DNA from: an uncultured Polaribacter sp.
GTDB taxonomy: Bacteria > Bacteroidota > Bacteroidia > Flavobacteriales > Flavobacteriaceae
Assembly (NCBI GenBank): GCA_947497755.1
Contig: CANMHT010000012.1
Span: 52,919-116,918, forward strand
Length of the DNA: 64,000 nucleotides
Direction: 5' to 3'
In this document: piece by piece, positions 26,550 to 36,054 of the stretch
Layout: every line of letters starts with the position of its first letter
Numbering within the stretch: position 1 is the first letter of the stretch
Program-made: the position numbers and the translations under genes
The notes under the pieces: model-generated
Seen by the model: only the letters and a program-made list of their open reading frames with translations
Databases searched by the model: none
Told to the model about the DNA's origin: nothing

Positions 26550-27746
26550 TTATGCTCCTTGTGATTTAAATGCAATTCCGAAGGCTATCACAGAAACGAT
26601 AATTCCTATCATAAACACCATATAAGTTAAACGGAGTAACTTGTATTTTCTGTTTAGTACTTTTCCTAAGAAATACAAATCTTTGGTCATTGAGTTGTAC
26701 AAATAATCTTTGTCTTTCATCAATTCGCCCATAGCCCACTCAAATTCTGGAAGTGTCATTTTATGAAAGTTTCCAAAAAATAATAAGTTAACCTTTTTAT
26801 TCTCTACATCTTTTTTAGAAAATTTTCCTTCGGTTACATTTGGTCTAGTAGCAATTACAGATAAAATGATTGTAATTACAGTAAACAGTATAAAAATAAT
26901 TGCAGGAATAATAAGATATTGGTTTGATGGATTATCTAATTTAGGTAATAAATTAGACAATGCTAATGAGATGATAATGGCATTTACAGAAAGTAAAATA
27001 TTTGCTTTTGTATCTGCAATATCACTCAAAGTAATATGATTTCTTAAAGTCACTCTAAACATAGTTTCTATACCACGCTCTGGAGTTTTAGCTTTTTGTT
27101 TTTTGAGTTTCAGTTCTTCTTTTTTAGCAGATGCCTTACGTTCTTCTTGCTTTACCTTTTTTTGAAGTTTAAATAACTGAGCAAGGTTTTTATCTTTTAC
27201 TTGTTGCCAATTTTCTTGTGCATAACTTGTATGATAATTGTGTTTATTGGCTAAAAAGTGAATATTTTCTTGAATCCATTCAGAATCTGAATAGTCTTTG
27301 TTTTGTACCAAATTCACTTCTTCTTTTAACAAATCACTAATATCAGAAAACCCTTTTTTACCTAAATGAGAACAATCTGCATCCCTAATAATTTTTTCTA
27401 AAATATCTTCAGGTTCGTAGCCCATTTTGGTAGCTCTAATTAATCTAGAGACTTCGTTAATGATAGAATCGTCAATATTATATTCTTCTAAAAAGTTTCT
27501 AACAATACGTACACTAGCCTCTTCGTGATTCTCAGATCCTTTGATATAACCTACATCATGAAACCAAGCTGCTAGTAATAAAACATTCGCATCTACCTCA
27601 GAAATTTCCTCTCCGGCAATTAATTCTTTTGTGGCATTTACCACTCGTTGAGTATGACTTAAATTATGGTATAAATAGTCTGTATTTAACTCTTTGGTTA
27701 ACAGAGAAAAAACATATTTTTCAGTTTTAAGTAACAAGGTTTCCAT
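26550..27746 (-). CDS. HD-domain protein fused to Pycsar-effector-like (PycTM/DUF5706) membrane domain
   Basis: 398 residues. Residues ~20-130 form an HD phosphohydrolase domain: H31, H63-D64 (WFHDVGY) and D122 (IRDADCSHLG) are the expected metal ligands. A charged Lys-rich helix (~195-222) links to a C-terminal membrane domain with segments near 245-268, 278-300 and 370-395; the stretch SDIADTKANILLSVNAIIIS and the later FGNFHKM region fit the domain used as membrane effector in Pycsar antiphage systems. HD domains often cleave (cyclic) nucleotides, so one chain may both sense and degrade a nucleotide signal (inference). No adenylate or guanylate cyclase lies nearby. Divergent from the phosphoesterase gene with 37 bp between starts. 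Confidence 0.8.
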   Translation of the reverse strand: METLLLKTEKYVFSLLTKELNTDYLYHNLSHTQRVVNATKELIAGEEISEVDANVLLLAAWFHDVGYIKGSENHEEASVRIVRNFLEEYNIDDSIINEVSRLIRATKMGYEPEDILEKIIRDADCSHLGKKGFSDISDLLKEEVNLVQNKDYSDSEWIQENIHFLANKHNYHTSYAQENWQQVKDKNLAQLFKLQKKVKQEERKASAKKEELKLKKQKAKTPERGIETMFRVTLRNHITLSDIADTKANILLSVNAIIISLALSNLLPKLDNPSNQYLIIPAIIFILFTVITIILSVIATRPNVTEGKFSKKDVENKKVNLLFFGNFHKMTLPEFEWAMGELMKDKDYLYNSMTKDLYFLGKVLNRKYKLLRLTYMVFMIGIIVSVIAFGIAFKSQGA

Positions 27747-27783
27747 AAAAGAATTATTTTTATACTAATGTAAAGAAAATTAG

Positions 27784-30700
27784 ATGAAGTGCCCAAAGTA
27801 TTTTACCATTATCATATCCCTTGTTTTTTTAAGTAATTGTGCTACCTATAAACCACAATACAAAAACAATAAAAAACTTATTAACGCAGCTCCAAATAAA
27901 GAAATTGCACATTCTTTTTATTTACTTGGAGATGGAGGAAATTCGCCAATCGGAAGTGAAACCATCACTTTAAAAAGACTCAGAAATGAATTAAACAATG
28001 CTTCAAAAAACAGCACGTTGCTATTTTTAGGTGATAATATTTATCCTGCAGGAATGCCTAAAAAAGGACATAAACAAAGAGCTTTTGCAGAACATCAATT
28101 AAACATACAAACCGATATTACCAAAAACTTTAAAGGAAAATCTATTTTTATCCCTGGAAATCACGATTGGTATTCTAATGGATTAAAAGGTTTAGAAAGA
28201 CAAGAAAAATACATCACCAAAATACTTGGTAAAGGTTCTTTTTTACCTAAAGACGGTTGCCCAATTGACAAGGTTACTATTTCTGATGACATTGTACTTT
28301 TGATTGTTGATAGTGAGTGGTATTTAACAAATTGGGACAAACACCCAACAATTAATGACAACTGTGAAATAAAAACCAGAGTTCGCTTTTTTGATGAGTT
28401 TAAAAGTCAAATTAAAAAAGCAAGAGGAAAAACAACGATTGTTGCCATGCATCACCCAATGTATACTAACGGACCTCATGGTGGTCAGTTTTCTTTGCAT
28501 CAACAACTATTTCCTATAGATGCTAATATTCCATTACCAGGTCTTGCAACACTAATCAATCTCATACGAAAAACAAGTGGTGTTAGTAACACTGATCTTC
28601 AAAACAAAAGATATTTAGAGTTTAAAAAGAGAATTGTAACCCTTTCTCAAGAAAATGACAAGGTGATTTTTGTAGCTGGTCACGAACATAGTTTACAGTA
28701 CATTATTCAAGATAATTTACCTCAAATTATTAGCGGATCTGGCTCAAAAGTAAATCCAACAAGAAATGTAAATGGCGGGTTATTTTCTGCTGGTGTTCCA
28801 GGATACGCTAGATTAGATGTATATAAAGACGGTTCTTCAAATGTTCGTTTTATTGCTTCAAAAGAGAACGAAATCATTTATCAAACTCAAGTATTAACTC
28901 CTACCAAAAAGCCAAAACAAATTGAATATAAAAATCAGTTTGATGCTTATACAAAAGCCTCAATTTATACTCAAGAAGAAATCACCAAAGGAAAGGTATA
29001 TCGCTATTTTTGGGGAGAAAGATATCGTAAATATTACGGTACAAAAGTAAGTGCTAAAAATGTAGACTTAGATACACTTTTTGGTGGTTTAACACCAGTA
29101 AGAAAAGGAGGAGGAAATCAATCTAAATCCTTGCGTTTGGTTGATAAAGAAGGGCGAGAATTTGTAATGAGAGCTTTGCGTAAAAATGCATTACAATATT
29201 TACAAGCTGTTGCTTTTAAAACTCAATATATTGAAGGACAATTTGATGGAACTTATTCTGAAGGTTTATTATTAGATGCGTTTACTGGAGCGCATCCTTA
29301 TGCTCCTTTTGTGGTGGCACCTTTGGCAAAAGCAATTGGTGTTTTACATACCAAACCTCAACTTTTTTATGTGCCAAAACAAAAAGCATTACAACATTTT
29401 AATAACGAGTTTGGAGACGAATTGTATATGATAGAAGAACGAGCCGCTTCTGGTCATGGTGATAAATATAATTTTGGTTTTTCTAACAAAGTAATAAGTA
29501 CAAATGACGTACTTAAAAAGCTTACAAAAAATTCAAATTCTAAAGTAGATGAAGCTGCATATATAAGAGCTCGTTTGTTCGATATGCTAATTGGTGACTG
29601 GGACAGACATGAAGATCAATGGCGCTGGGCAGCTTTTAAAGAAGGAAAAACAACAACATACAAACCGATTCCAAGAGATAGAGATCAAGTGTTTTCTATT
29701 ATGGCAGATGGTGCATTATTAAACTTTGTTACCAAAACTATTCCTGCATTACGTTTGATGCAATCTTACGATGCAGAAATGGGCAATACAAAATGGTTTA
29801 ACTTAGAACCATATCCTCTAGACATGGCTTTAATCAACCAAGCAAATAAAGAAATTTGGGACAATCAAGTAAATCATATTCAACAACAGATTACTGATAA
29901 TGTGATTGAGGATGCTTTTCAAAATTTCCCTGCTGAAGTTAGTGACAACACCATTATCGATATCAAAAACAAATTGAAAGGTAGATTAAAAAATCTTCAA
30001 AAGATTTCTGATGAATATTATAGGTTCATCAATAAGTTCTCGGTTATCAAAGGAACAAACAAAGATGACTTATTTGAAGTTGAACGTATTGGAGATGGAG
30101 TTACTGAAGTTAGAGCTTATAGAATTAAAAAAGGAGAAAAAGGAGAGCTCTTTCACAAAAAAAGATACCATAAAAACTTAACCAAAGAGATTTGGATTTA
30201 TGGATTAGATGACGAAGATGTTTTTAAAGTATATGGGAAACACTCAAACCCTATTAAAGTTCGATTAATTGGAGGACAAAACAATGATACTTTTGATATT
30301 ACTAATGGTAAAAAAGTAACCATGTACGATTACAAATCAAAAAAGAATACTTTTAAAACTAACAAAGGAATTAAAAAATTATCTGACGTTTACACCACTA
30401 ATGTATACGATTATAAAAAATTAAAGCACAATGCCATAACTGCAATTCCTACAATTGGCGCCAATCCTGATGACGGTTTAAAAATTGGACTTGCAGGAAC
30501 CTTTACCAGTTTTGGTTTTGAACGAAACCCTTTTACATCTAAACTTGTAGTATCTACTGCCTATTATTTTGCAACTGATGGATTTGACATTGACATTAAT
30601 AGTGAATTTGCCAATGTGATTGGCAATTGGAATTTAGGCTTAAACGCAGCTTTTACCAGTCCAAATTACAGTGTTAATTTCTTTGGATTAGGAAACAATA

Positions 30701-31467
30701 CAGTCAATCCAAATTATATTGATGAAAATGCTTTTGATGAGGATTTTAATCGTGTAAAAATTAGAAAAACCAGTCTTTCTTCTCACCTAATTTGGAGAGG
30801 AGAATTAGGAGGTAATTTTAGAGTCGGACTTATTTATGAAATAAACGATGTAGAAAATATTGCTGGGAGATATATCGGTTCTACAAACTTTGCTACCAAA
30901 AATACTTTTTGGGGAACAGAAGCTCACTACAATTTCGAAAACCAAGATAACAAAGCTTTTCCTACAATGGGAATGAAAGCTGACATCACAATTGGATACA
31001 GAGCAAACACAACTACCAATAATAGTTTTAGTTACCTTATTCCGTCTTTAAGTTTCGATTATAAATTGATTCCGAGTGGTCAATTAGTCTTGGCAACAAA
31101 ATTTAAAAGTCACTTAAACTTCGGGAACGGTTTTGAGTTTTATCAAGGAGCGACCTTGGGTGCAAGTGATGGTTTAAGAGGTTATAGAAATCAACGTTTT
31201 ACAGGTAAAAATGCATTCTACCAAAATTCTGATATCCGATTAAACTTACGTAAAGTAAAAACAAGTTTATTGCCTTTACATATTGGACTGTATAGCGGTT
31301 TTGATTACGGTAGAGTTTGGTTAGAAAATGATACTTCTAACACATGGCACTCTTCTTTTGGTGGTGGAATTTTTGTTAATGGAGCTGATATGATTGCAGC
31401 AAACCTTGGTATTTTTAAAGGGAAAGAAGATGCAAGAATTTCCTTCTCTTTAGGATTTAATTTTTAA
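27784..31467 (+). CDS. Three-part lipoprotein: metallophosphoesterase, kinase-like middle region, BamA-like barrel
   Basis: 1227 residues. Signal peptide with lipobox LSNC. Residues ~40-370 carry calcineurin-like phosphoesterase motifs in order: GDGGN, GDNIYP, GNHDWY, MHHP and GHEHS. The middle (~430-700) has conserved blocks RLVDKEGREFVMRALRKN, LIGDWDRHEDQWRW (near 600) and PRDRDQVF (near 631), which resemble the catalytic-loop and metal-binding motifs of Fam20/HipA-type kinases. From about 870 to the end, repeated aromatic strands, GLRGYR and SGFDYGRVW fit a BamA/TamA-type outer-membrane barrel. It likely sits in the outer membrane with enzymatic parts in the periplasm or outside. A DUF423 gene follows after six bases. 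Confidence 0.85.
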   Translation: MKCPKYFTIIISLVFLSNCATYKPQYKNNKKLINAAPNKEIAHSFYLLGDGGNSPIGSETITLKRLRNELNNASKNSTLLFLGDNIYPAGMPKKGHKQRAFAEHQLNIQTDITKNFKGKSIFIPGNHDWYSNGLKGLERQEKYITKILGKGSFLPKDGCPIDKVTISDDIVLLIVDSEWYLTNWDKHPTINDNCEIKTRVRFFDEFKSQIKKARGKTTIVAMHHPMYTNGPHGGQFSLHQQLFPIDANIPLPGLATLINLIRKTSGVSNTDLQNKRYLEFKKRIVTLSQENDKVIFVAGHEHSLQYIIQDNLPQIISGSGSKVNPTRNVNGGLFSAGVPGYARLDVYKDGSSNVRFIASKENEIIYQTQVLTPTKKPKQIEYKNQFDAYTKASIYTQEEITKGKVYRYFWGERYRKYYGTKVSAKNVDLDTLFGGLTPVRKGGGNQSKSLRLVDKEGREFVMRALRKNALQYLQAVAFKTQYIEGQFDGTYSEGLLLDAFTGAHPYAPFVVAPLAKAIGVLHTKPQLFYVPKQKALQHFNNEFGDELYMIEERAASGHGDKYNFGFSNKVISTNDVLKKLTKNSNSKVDEAAYIRARLFDMLIGDWDRHEDQWRWAAFKEGKTTTYKPIPRDRDQVFSIMADGALLNFVTKTIPALRLMQSYDAEMGNTKWFNLEPYPLDMALINQANKEIWDNQVNHIQQQITDNVIEDAFQNFPAEVSDNTIIDIKNKLKGRLKNLQKISDEYYRFINKFSVIKGTNKDDLFEVERIGDGVTEVRAYRIKKGEKGELFHKKRYHKNLTKEIWIYGLDDEDVFKVYGKHSNPIKVRLIGGQNNDTFDITNGKKVTMYDYKSKKNTFKTNKGIKKLSDVYTTNVYDYKKLKHNAITAIPTIGANPDDGLKIGLAGTFTSFGFERNPFTSKLVVSTAYYFATDGFDIDINSEFANVIGNWNLGLNAAFTSPNYSVNFFGLGNNTVNPNYIDENAFDEDFNRVKIRKTSLSSHLIWRGELGGNFRVGLIYEINDVENIAGRYIGSTNFATKNTFWGTEAHYNFENQDNKAFPTMGMKADITIGYRANTTTNNSFSYLIPSLSFDYKLIPSGQLVLATKFKSHLNFGNGFEFYQGATLGASDGLRGYRNQRFTGKNAFYQNSDIRLNLRKVKTSLLPLHIGLYSGFDYGRVWLENDTSNTWHSSFGGGIFVNGADMIAANLGIFKGKEDARISFSLGFNF

Positions 31468-31473
31468 TTATAT

Positions 31474-31857
31474 ATGAGTCAAATTGCCTTATTATTTGGA
31501 GCTACATTTGGAATGCTAGCAATTATTTTTGGAGCTTTTGGAGCACACGCTTTAAAAAAAATACTAAATAACGAACAACAAAAGAGTTTTGAAACGGGTG
31601 TAAAGTACCAGATGTATCATGCAATTGTTTTATTGTTATTAGGTTTTCAATTAGAATTTAATCAAGCTATAGAAAACTATATTGTTTATTGTTTTATAGC
31701 TGGAGTTCTTCTTTTTTCTTTCTCAATTTACGGACTTGTTATTTCTTCAGCAAAGAATAAAAAGATGCGTTTTTTAGGACCAATTACACCTTTAGGTGGT
31801 TTGCTACTAACAGTTGGATGGGGAATGTTATTGTTTTTTGTTTATAACAATTACTAA
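31474..31857 (+). CDS. DUF423 (TMEM256-like) small membrane protein
   Basis: 127 residues with four hydrophobic segments. The N-terminal IIFGAFGAHALKK and the later ITPLGGLLLTVGW are the hallmarks of the DUF423/TMEM256 family, which has no assigned function. It starts six bases after the phosphoesterase-barrel gene, so the two are probably cotranscribed. The stop overlaps the end of the convergent lipoprotein gene by four bases. Confidence 0.9.
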   Translation: MSQIALLFGATFGMLAIIFGAFGAHALKKILNNEQQKSFETGVKYQMYHAIVLLLLGFQLEFNQAIENYIVYCFIAGVLLFSFSIYGLVISSAKNKKMRFLGPITPLGGLLLTVGWGMLLFFVYNNY

Positions 31858-32684
31858 TCAATTTTAAAAGTATACAAATTTCCTTTTGTATACATAGAAT
31901 ATTCATCGGTAATCCATAAGGTATTGTCATCTTTAAAACAGATTCCTTCTTTTTGAGAAGTATGTTCTAATGCATATTCTTTTACGGTACCGGAAAAGAA
32001 ATCATCTTTAGTAAAATTGCTTAAAATAAAAACTGCTTTATGGTTGAGCAATGCCACTTTTGTACCATCTAATGAAATATCTGCGGCTGTAATTCTACAA
32101 TCTATATCATTACAAAACGAAAATTCAGATACTAAGGTTGCTACTTGTTTTCCTGATGTATTCGCTACTTTAAATAAAAATGTTTTCCCTAGTTTTTTCT
32201 TTTTTCTACTTTTTGTAAAAATGTAAAAATGATTTTTATAATAGAAAAAAGCTTCTGCATCAAAAGATGATTGTTTATGCACTTTTGGGTATTCAAATTT
32301 AATTTTTTCTACCTCAACTTCCTTTTCTGTACGTAAAGAATTATTGTTGATTTTAAGAATACTTAGTTTTTTTCTTTTAAGCTTATTATTTCCAAAATTG
32401 CCAATATATAAATTCCCAAACTCATCAGAAGTAATATCTTCCCAATCGTGATTCTTTGCATTTATCTTTAGCACTTTTTCGATTGTTCCTTGCTGATTAA
32501 CGCCAAACAATTGGGGTTTATTTCCTGAGTCGTTATGCATCCAAATTAGCTCAGAACCTTGTATTGTTTCATTCCCAGAAACTTCTTTTAAGGATGTAGA
32601 TAAATTAGAAACTAATGTAAGTTGCCCAAAATTACTACAAGAAATAAAGAGAAAACTTAAAAAATAAAAAGGTATTTTTTTCAT
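31854..32684 (-). CDS. Lipoprotein, probable beta-propeller
   Basis: 276 residues. Signal peptide with lipobox FISC at residues 13-16. The body contains repeating beta units such as ELIWMHNDSGNKPQLFGV, HDWEDITSDEFGNLYIGNFG, SSFDAEAFFYYKNHFYIFTK and ICFKDDNTLWITDEY, suggesting a propeller of the NHL or SdiA-regulated type. Only 12 bp separate it from the TPM gene upstream, so it may be the last gene of the M23-MerR-LemA-TPM-TPM operon. Function unknown. Confidence 0.75.
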   Translation of the reverse strand: MKKIPFYFLSFLFISCSNFGQLTLVSNLSTSLKEVSGNETIQGSELIWMHNDSGNKPQLFGVNQQGTIEKVLKINAKNHDWEDITSDEFGNLYIGNFGNNKLKRKKLSILKINNNSLRTEKEVEVEKIKFEYPKVHKQSSFDAEAFFYYKNHFYIFTKSRKKKKLGKTFLFKVANTSGKQVATLVSEFSFCNDIDCRITAADISLDGTKVALLNHKAVFILSNFTKDDFFSGTVKEYALEHTSQKEGICFKDDNTLWITDEYSMYTKGNLYTFKID

Positions 32685-32696
32685 AAGAAACTTTGT

Positions 32697-33497
32697 TTAC
32701 CAACCACCAGATGATCCGCCTCCTCCGAAGCCTCCTCCGCCTCCGAAGCCACCGAAACCACCTCCACCGAAGCCTCCAGATGATCCGCCAAATCCGCTAC
32801 TTCCTCCAAAACCTCTACCGGCATTGCTTAAGATAATTGCATCTAAAACAGAGAGACCTCTTCTACGTCTACCACCACCTCTACCACCTCTACCTTTATT
32901 GGATAGTGCAATAAAAATAATGATGAATAATATAATTGGTAAAATTTTAAAAACACCCAAAGAACTTTTCTTTCTTTTCTTCTTTTGATTGTTTTTAAAC
33001 TCTCCATTTAAGGCTTTAAAAATTGCATCAGTTCCTTTGTCTAATCCAGAATAAAAATTTCCCTTCCTAAATTCAGGATTAATTATTTGAGTTCTAATTT
33101 CTGTTGCTAAATAATCTGTTAGTAAGTGTTCAACTCCATACCCTGTTTGAATACTCATTTTACGATCATTCTTAGCTACTAAAATAAAAACACCATTATC
33201 TTTTCCTTTTTGACCAATCTCCCATTTTTGACCCCAATTTGCAGCCAAAAAACCTATATCTTCTCCCTTTGTAGAAGCAATAATGGCAATAAATATTTCT
33301 GTTGATGTGGAATCATTATACCTTACTAATTTATCATACAGTCTCTTGTATTGATTCTTATTTAATAAGTTGATATCATCTACAACTGGAGGTATAAATT
33401 TTGGCTTATCTGGAATTGTATATTGAGCTGCAATTGTGTTTACAACAAACAAGCTTATTAGTAAAACAACTATTTTAAATTGATTTTTAAAACGCAT
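32697..33497 (-). CDS. TPM-domain protein with Gly-rich tail (YgcG family)
   Basis: 266 residues. Signal peptide (VVLLISLFVVNTIAAQ), then a TPM phosphatase-like domain (~35-160, with VDDINLLNKNQYKRLYDKL and NDRKMSIQTGYGVEHLLTD), one membrane segment near 178-198, an Arg-Gly patch and an extreme Gly/Ser/Phe-rich C-terminus. This is the standard layout of YgcG-like membrane proteins. Its start base coincides with the last stop base of the second TPM gene, so translation is coupled. Together with LemA it forms a widely conserved but functionally obscure envelope module. Confidence 0.9.
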   Translation of the reverse strand: MRFKNQFKIVVLLISLFVVNTIAAQYTIPDKPKFIPPVVDDINLLNKNQYKRLYDKLVRYNDSTSTEIFIAIIASTKGEDIGFLAANWGQKWEIGQKGKDNGVFILVAKNDRKMSIQTGYGVEHLLTDYLATEIRTQIINPEFRKGNFYSGLDKGTDAIFKALNGEFKNNQKKKRKKSSLGVFKILPIILFIIIFIALSNKGRGGRGGGRRRRGLSVLDAIILSNAGRGFGGSSGFGGSSGGFGGGGFGGFGGGGGFGGGGSSGGW

Positions 33498-33934
33498 TAG
33501 CCTTTAGAAATTTCGTTAGACAATTCATTTGTATCATCAGTTTGCCAAGGAAAAAACTGTTTTAACTGCTCTCCTGCATTTAAGATTCCAGCAATTATAC
33601 CTTCTTTAAATTCTTGTTGTTTAAAATGAGTCGCAATCACATCTCTTGTGCAATCCCAAAAATCATCTGCTACGGCATTGTTAATTCCTTCGTCTCCACA
33701 AATCACAAACTTATGGTCTTGAGTAGCAATATAAAGCAACACTCCATTTCGCTGCTGTGTATTGTACATCTTTAATGTATTGAACACCTCTAATGCTCTT
33801 TCATAAGCATCTTTTTGAGCACTATCTTCTATATGAATTCGAATCTCTCCAGAAGTGTTCAATTCGGCTTGTTGAATTGCTTCTATAATTTCTAACTCAT
33901 CTTGTTCAGATAAAAATTGATTGGCTTTAGGCAT
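33497..33934 (-). CDS. TPM-domain protein, cytosolic-type
   Basis: 145 residues, a lone TPM domain without signal peptide (ELNTSGEIRIHIEDSAQ, then LYIATQDHKFVICGDEGINN). It sits between LemA and the longer TPM gene with one-base overlaps on both sides, showing a tightly coupled LemA-TPM-TPM operon. Confidence 0.9.
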   Translation of the reverse strand: MPKANQFLSEQDELEIIEAIQQAELNTSGEIRIHIEDSAQKDAYERALEVFNTLKMYNTQQRNGVLLYIATQDHKFVICGDEGINNAVADDFWDCTRDVIATHFKQQEFKEGIIAGILNAGEQLKQFFPWQTDDTNELSNEISKG

Positions 33935-34539
33935 TAGTTTTTCTTATTAAAGTCAAAATTTACATCTGGTGCTTTATCAGATCCTTTATCAGATTTATAC
34001 AAAGCCATTTTTTCAAAACCTACCCAACCAGCAATAAAACTTCTTGGTATTTTTTGAATATAAATATTATAGTCTCCAGCAGCAGTATTAAAACGATTTC
34101 TCTCTACATTAATTCGATTCTCTGTTCCTTCGATTTGATTTTGTAACTGTAAAAAGTTCTGATTGGCTTTTAAATTAGGATAACGCTCAACTACCACCAT
34201 TAACTTTGACAAAGCAGATGTTAATCCTGATTGCGCTTGCTGAAAAGCAGCCATACTTTGTGGGGTTAAATTTCCTGCATCAATTGTTGTAGATGTAGCC
34301 TTAGCTCTTGCATTGATAACCTCTGTTAAAGTTGTCTTCTCAAAATCTGCAGCACCTTGTACCGTTTTCACCAAATTCCCAATCAAATCATTTCTACGTT
34401 GGTAAGAACTCTCAACATTAGCCCAAGATTTTTCTGCTTGACCTTTCATATCTACCATTGTGTTGTTCATTCCGATTCCCCATCTTACTAATAAAAAAAC
34501 TAATACTCCAATAATTATTAGTGGTAACCATTTTTTCAT
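33934..34539 (-). CDS. lemA: LemA family protein
   Basis: 201 residues. N-terminal membrane anchor (WLPLIIIGVLVFLLVRWGI), then the helical LemA domain with NTMVDMKGQAEKSWANVESS and YQRRNDLIGNLVKTVQGAA, matching the family core. LemA proteins are membrane-anchored four-helix-type proteins that co-occur with TPM proteins; function is not settled. 19 bp after the MerR gene and overlapping the TPM gene by one base. Confidence 0.93.
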   Translation of the reverse strand: MKKWLPLIIIGVLVFLLVRWGIGMNNTMVDMKGQAEKSWANVESSYQRRNDLIGNLVKTVQGAADFEKTTLTEVINARAKATSTTIDAGNLTPQSMAAFQQAQSGLTSALSKLMVVVERYPNLKANQNFLQLQNQIEGTENRINVERNRFNTAAGDYNIYIQKIPRSFIAGWVGFEKMALYKSDKGSDKAPDVNFDFNKKN

Positions 34540-34558
34540 AATCTAACTTCTTTAAATT

Positions 34559-34888
34559 TTATAATTGATTTTTTATTTTAATTAATTCTGCTTTCACCGA
34601 TTCCAATCGGCTAATAATTTCATGCGTATTTATAGTACTATCTGGGTTTTTCTTTAATTTTTGCTTTGCTCCATCTAAGGTAAAACCACGTTCTTTTACC
34701 AAGTTATAAATCAGCTTAAAATTTGAAATATCTTCTTTGGTAAACAAACGATTTCCTTTCGCATTTTTTTTAGGCTTGATAATCTCAAACTCTTTTTCCC
34801 AAAACCGAATTAGCGAAACATTTACATCAAACGCTTTAGCTACTTCTCCAATTTTATAATACCTTTTTTCTGGTAAATCTATGTGCAT
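34559..34888 (-). CDS. MerR family transcriptional regulator
   Basis: 109 residues. Winged-helix DNA-binding domain YYKIGEVAKAFDVNVSLIRF, then WEKEFEIIKP and FTKEDISNFKLI, followed by a helical C-terminus likely to form the dimer coiled coil. No Cys-rich effector-binding domain, so it is a small ligand-free type. It overlaps the M23 peptidase gene by one base and is transcribed with it. Confidence 0.9.
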   Translation of the reverse strand: MHIDLPEKRYYKIGEVAKAFDVNVSLIRFWEKEFEIIKPKKNAKGNRLFTKEDISNFKLIYNLVKERGFTLDGAKQKLKKNPDSTINTHEIISRLESVKAELIKIKNQL

Positions 34889-35859
34889 TAATCTAAGGAT
34901 TGATTTTCTAATGATGCTAGTTCTAGCATTCTGTCATATTCTTCTGGAGTAAGATCGTTGAAATAATAGTATACCGGATTTACCTTTCTGTTATTCTTAT
35001 GCACTTCATAATGTAAATGTGGTGCGGTAGATGTTCCAGAAGTCCCTACATAACCTATTAAATCTCCTCTTTTTACTTTTTGATTTTTACGTACTACATA
35101 TCTGTCCATATGTCCATAAACAGTAACATAGCCGTAACCATGACTTATTTTTACGTAATTACCCAATCCTTTTCTGGTTCTTACTGCTTTGATTACTTTT
35201 CCATTTCCTGTAGCATATACAGGTGTTCCTTTTGGTGCAGAGAAATCCATTCCCCAGTGATATTTTCTGGTTTTATAAATAGGATGTACTCTATATCCAT
35301 AACCAGAAGCCATTCTTTTTAAGTTTTTATTTGCTACTGGCTGGATTGCCGGAATTGACGCCAACATTTCTTCTTTGTCTTTTGCCAATCGTACAATTTC
35401 ATCCAATGATTTAGATTGCACCACCATCTGTTTAGATAAAATATCTAAATCTTTAGTTGCCTTTTTAATCATGGCAGAATTATCAAATCCCTCTAAATAT
35501 TTATACCTATTTACTCCACCAAATCCTGCTTTTCGTTGTTCTTCTGGAATCGGATTTGCCTCAAAATAAACTCTATAAATGGTATTGTCTCTTTCTTGAA
35601 TCTCTTTAAGTACCTGACTACTCTCTTCTATCCTCTTACTTAATAATTCATAGTGCAATTTTAAATTGTCATATTCTCTTTTCTGTGCTTTCTCATTTGG
35701 TGACATTAAAAACTGACTAAATCCAACAAATCCAAAGAAAGCAACCAATATAACGGCTAAAACACCAAAAATTGTTTTTCTAAAAACATCTTTCTTCTTA
35801 CGTTCAATCTTTCTATAAGATAGTGTCTCTGCGTCGTAATAATATTTTACCTTTGCCAT
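34888..35859 (-). CDS. M23 family metallopeptidase (LytM type)
   Basis: 323 residues. One membrane segment at 29-50, a coiled-coil region about 55-170, and a C-terminal LytM domain with H201-x3-D205 (HWGMD) and H281-x-H283 (HLHYE) as zinc ligands, plus H250 in TVYGHM. All catalytic ligands are present, so it is probably an active DD-endopeptidase on peptidoglycan or a related envelope factor. First gene of the minus-strand operon running down to 32697 or 31854. A -7 box lies upstream. Confidence 0.93.
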   Translation of the reverse strand: MAKVKYYYDAETLSYRKIERKKKDVFRKTIFGVLAVILVAFFGFVGFSQFLMSPNEKAQKREYDNLKLHYELLSKRIEESSQVLKEIQERDNTIYRVYFEANPIPEEQRKAGFGGVNRYKYLEGFDNSAMIKKATKDLDILSKQMVVQSKSLDEIVRLAKDKEEMLASIPAIQPVANKNLKRMASGYGYRVHPIYKTRKYHWGMDFSAPKGTPVYATGNGKVIKAVRTRKGLGNYVKISHGYGYVTVYGHMDRYVVRKNQKVKRGDLIGYVGTSGTSTAPHLHYEVHKNNRKVNPVYYYFNDLTPEEYDRMLELASLENQSLD

Positions 35860-35902
35860 AATTTGAAATGTACTATTTTTGTCTTCTTAAAATAAGAACA
35901 GA

Positions 35903-35910
35903 CAAATTTA
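35903..35910 (-). promoter_or_regulatory. -7 box TAAATTTG for the M23 operon
   Basis: On the minus strand TAAATTTG lies 43 bases before the ATG at 35859. Longer spacing than other boxes, so moderate support. Confidence 0.4.
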
Positions 35911-36054
35911 CAAAATGTTTTACAACTCTTATTTTTAGTAGTTTATCAAAACATTAAAATTGTACAAAAAATGCATTTTAAAAATCTTCATTCTATCAGT
36001 AGATGAATATTGTAAAATGTTACAAAATAAAATAAGATATAGAAATTCATATTC

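Noticed and set aside
26550..27746. Complete Pycsar antiphage system
   Set aside because: Only an effector-like domain is present; no nucleotidyl cyclase gene lies nearby and the surroundings are core genes.
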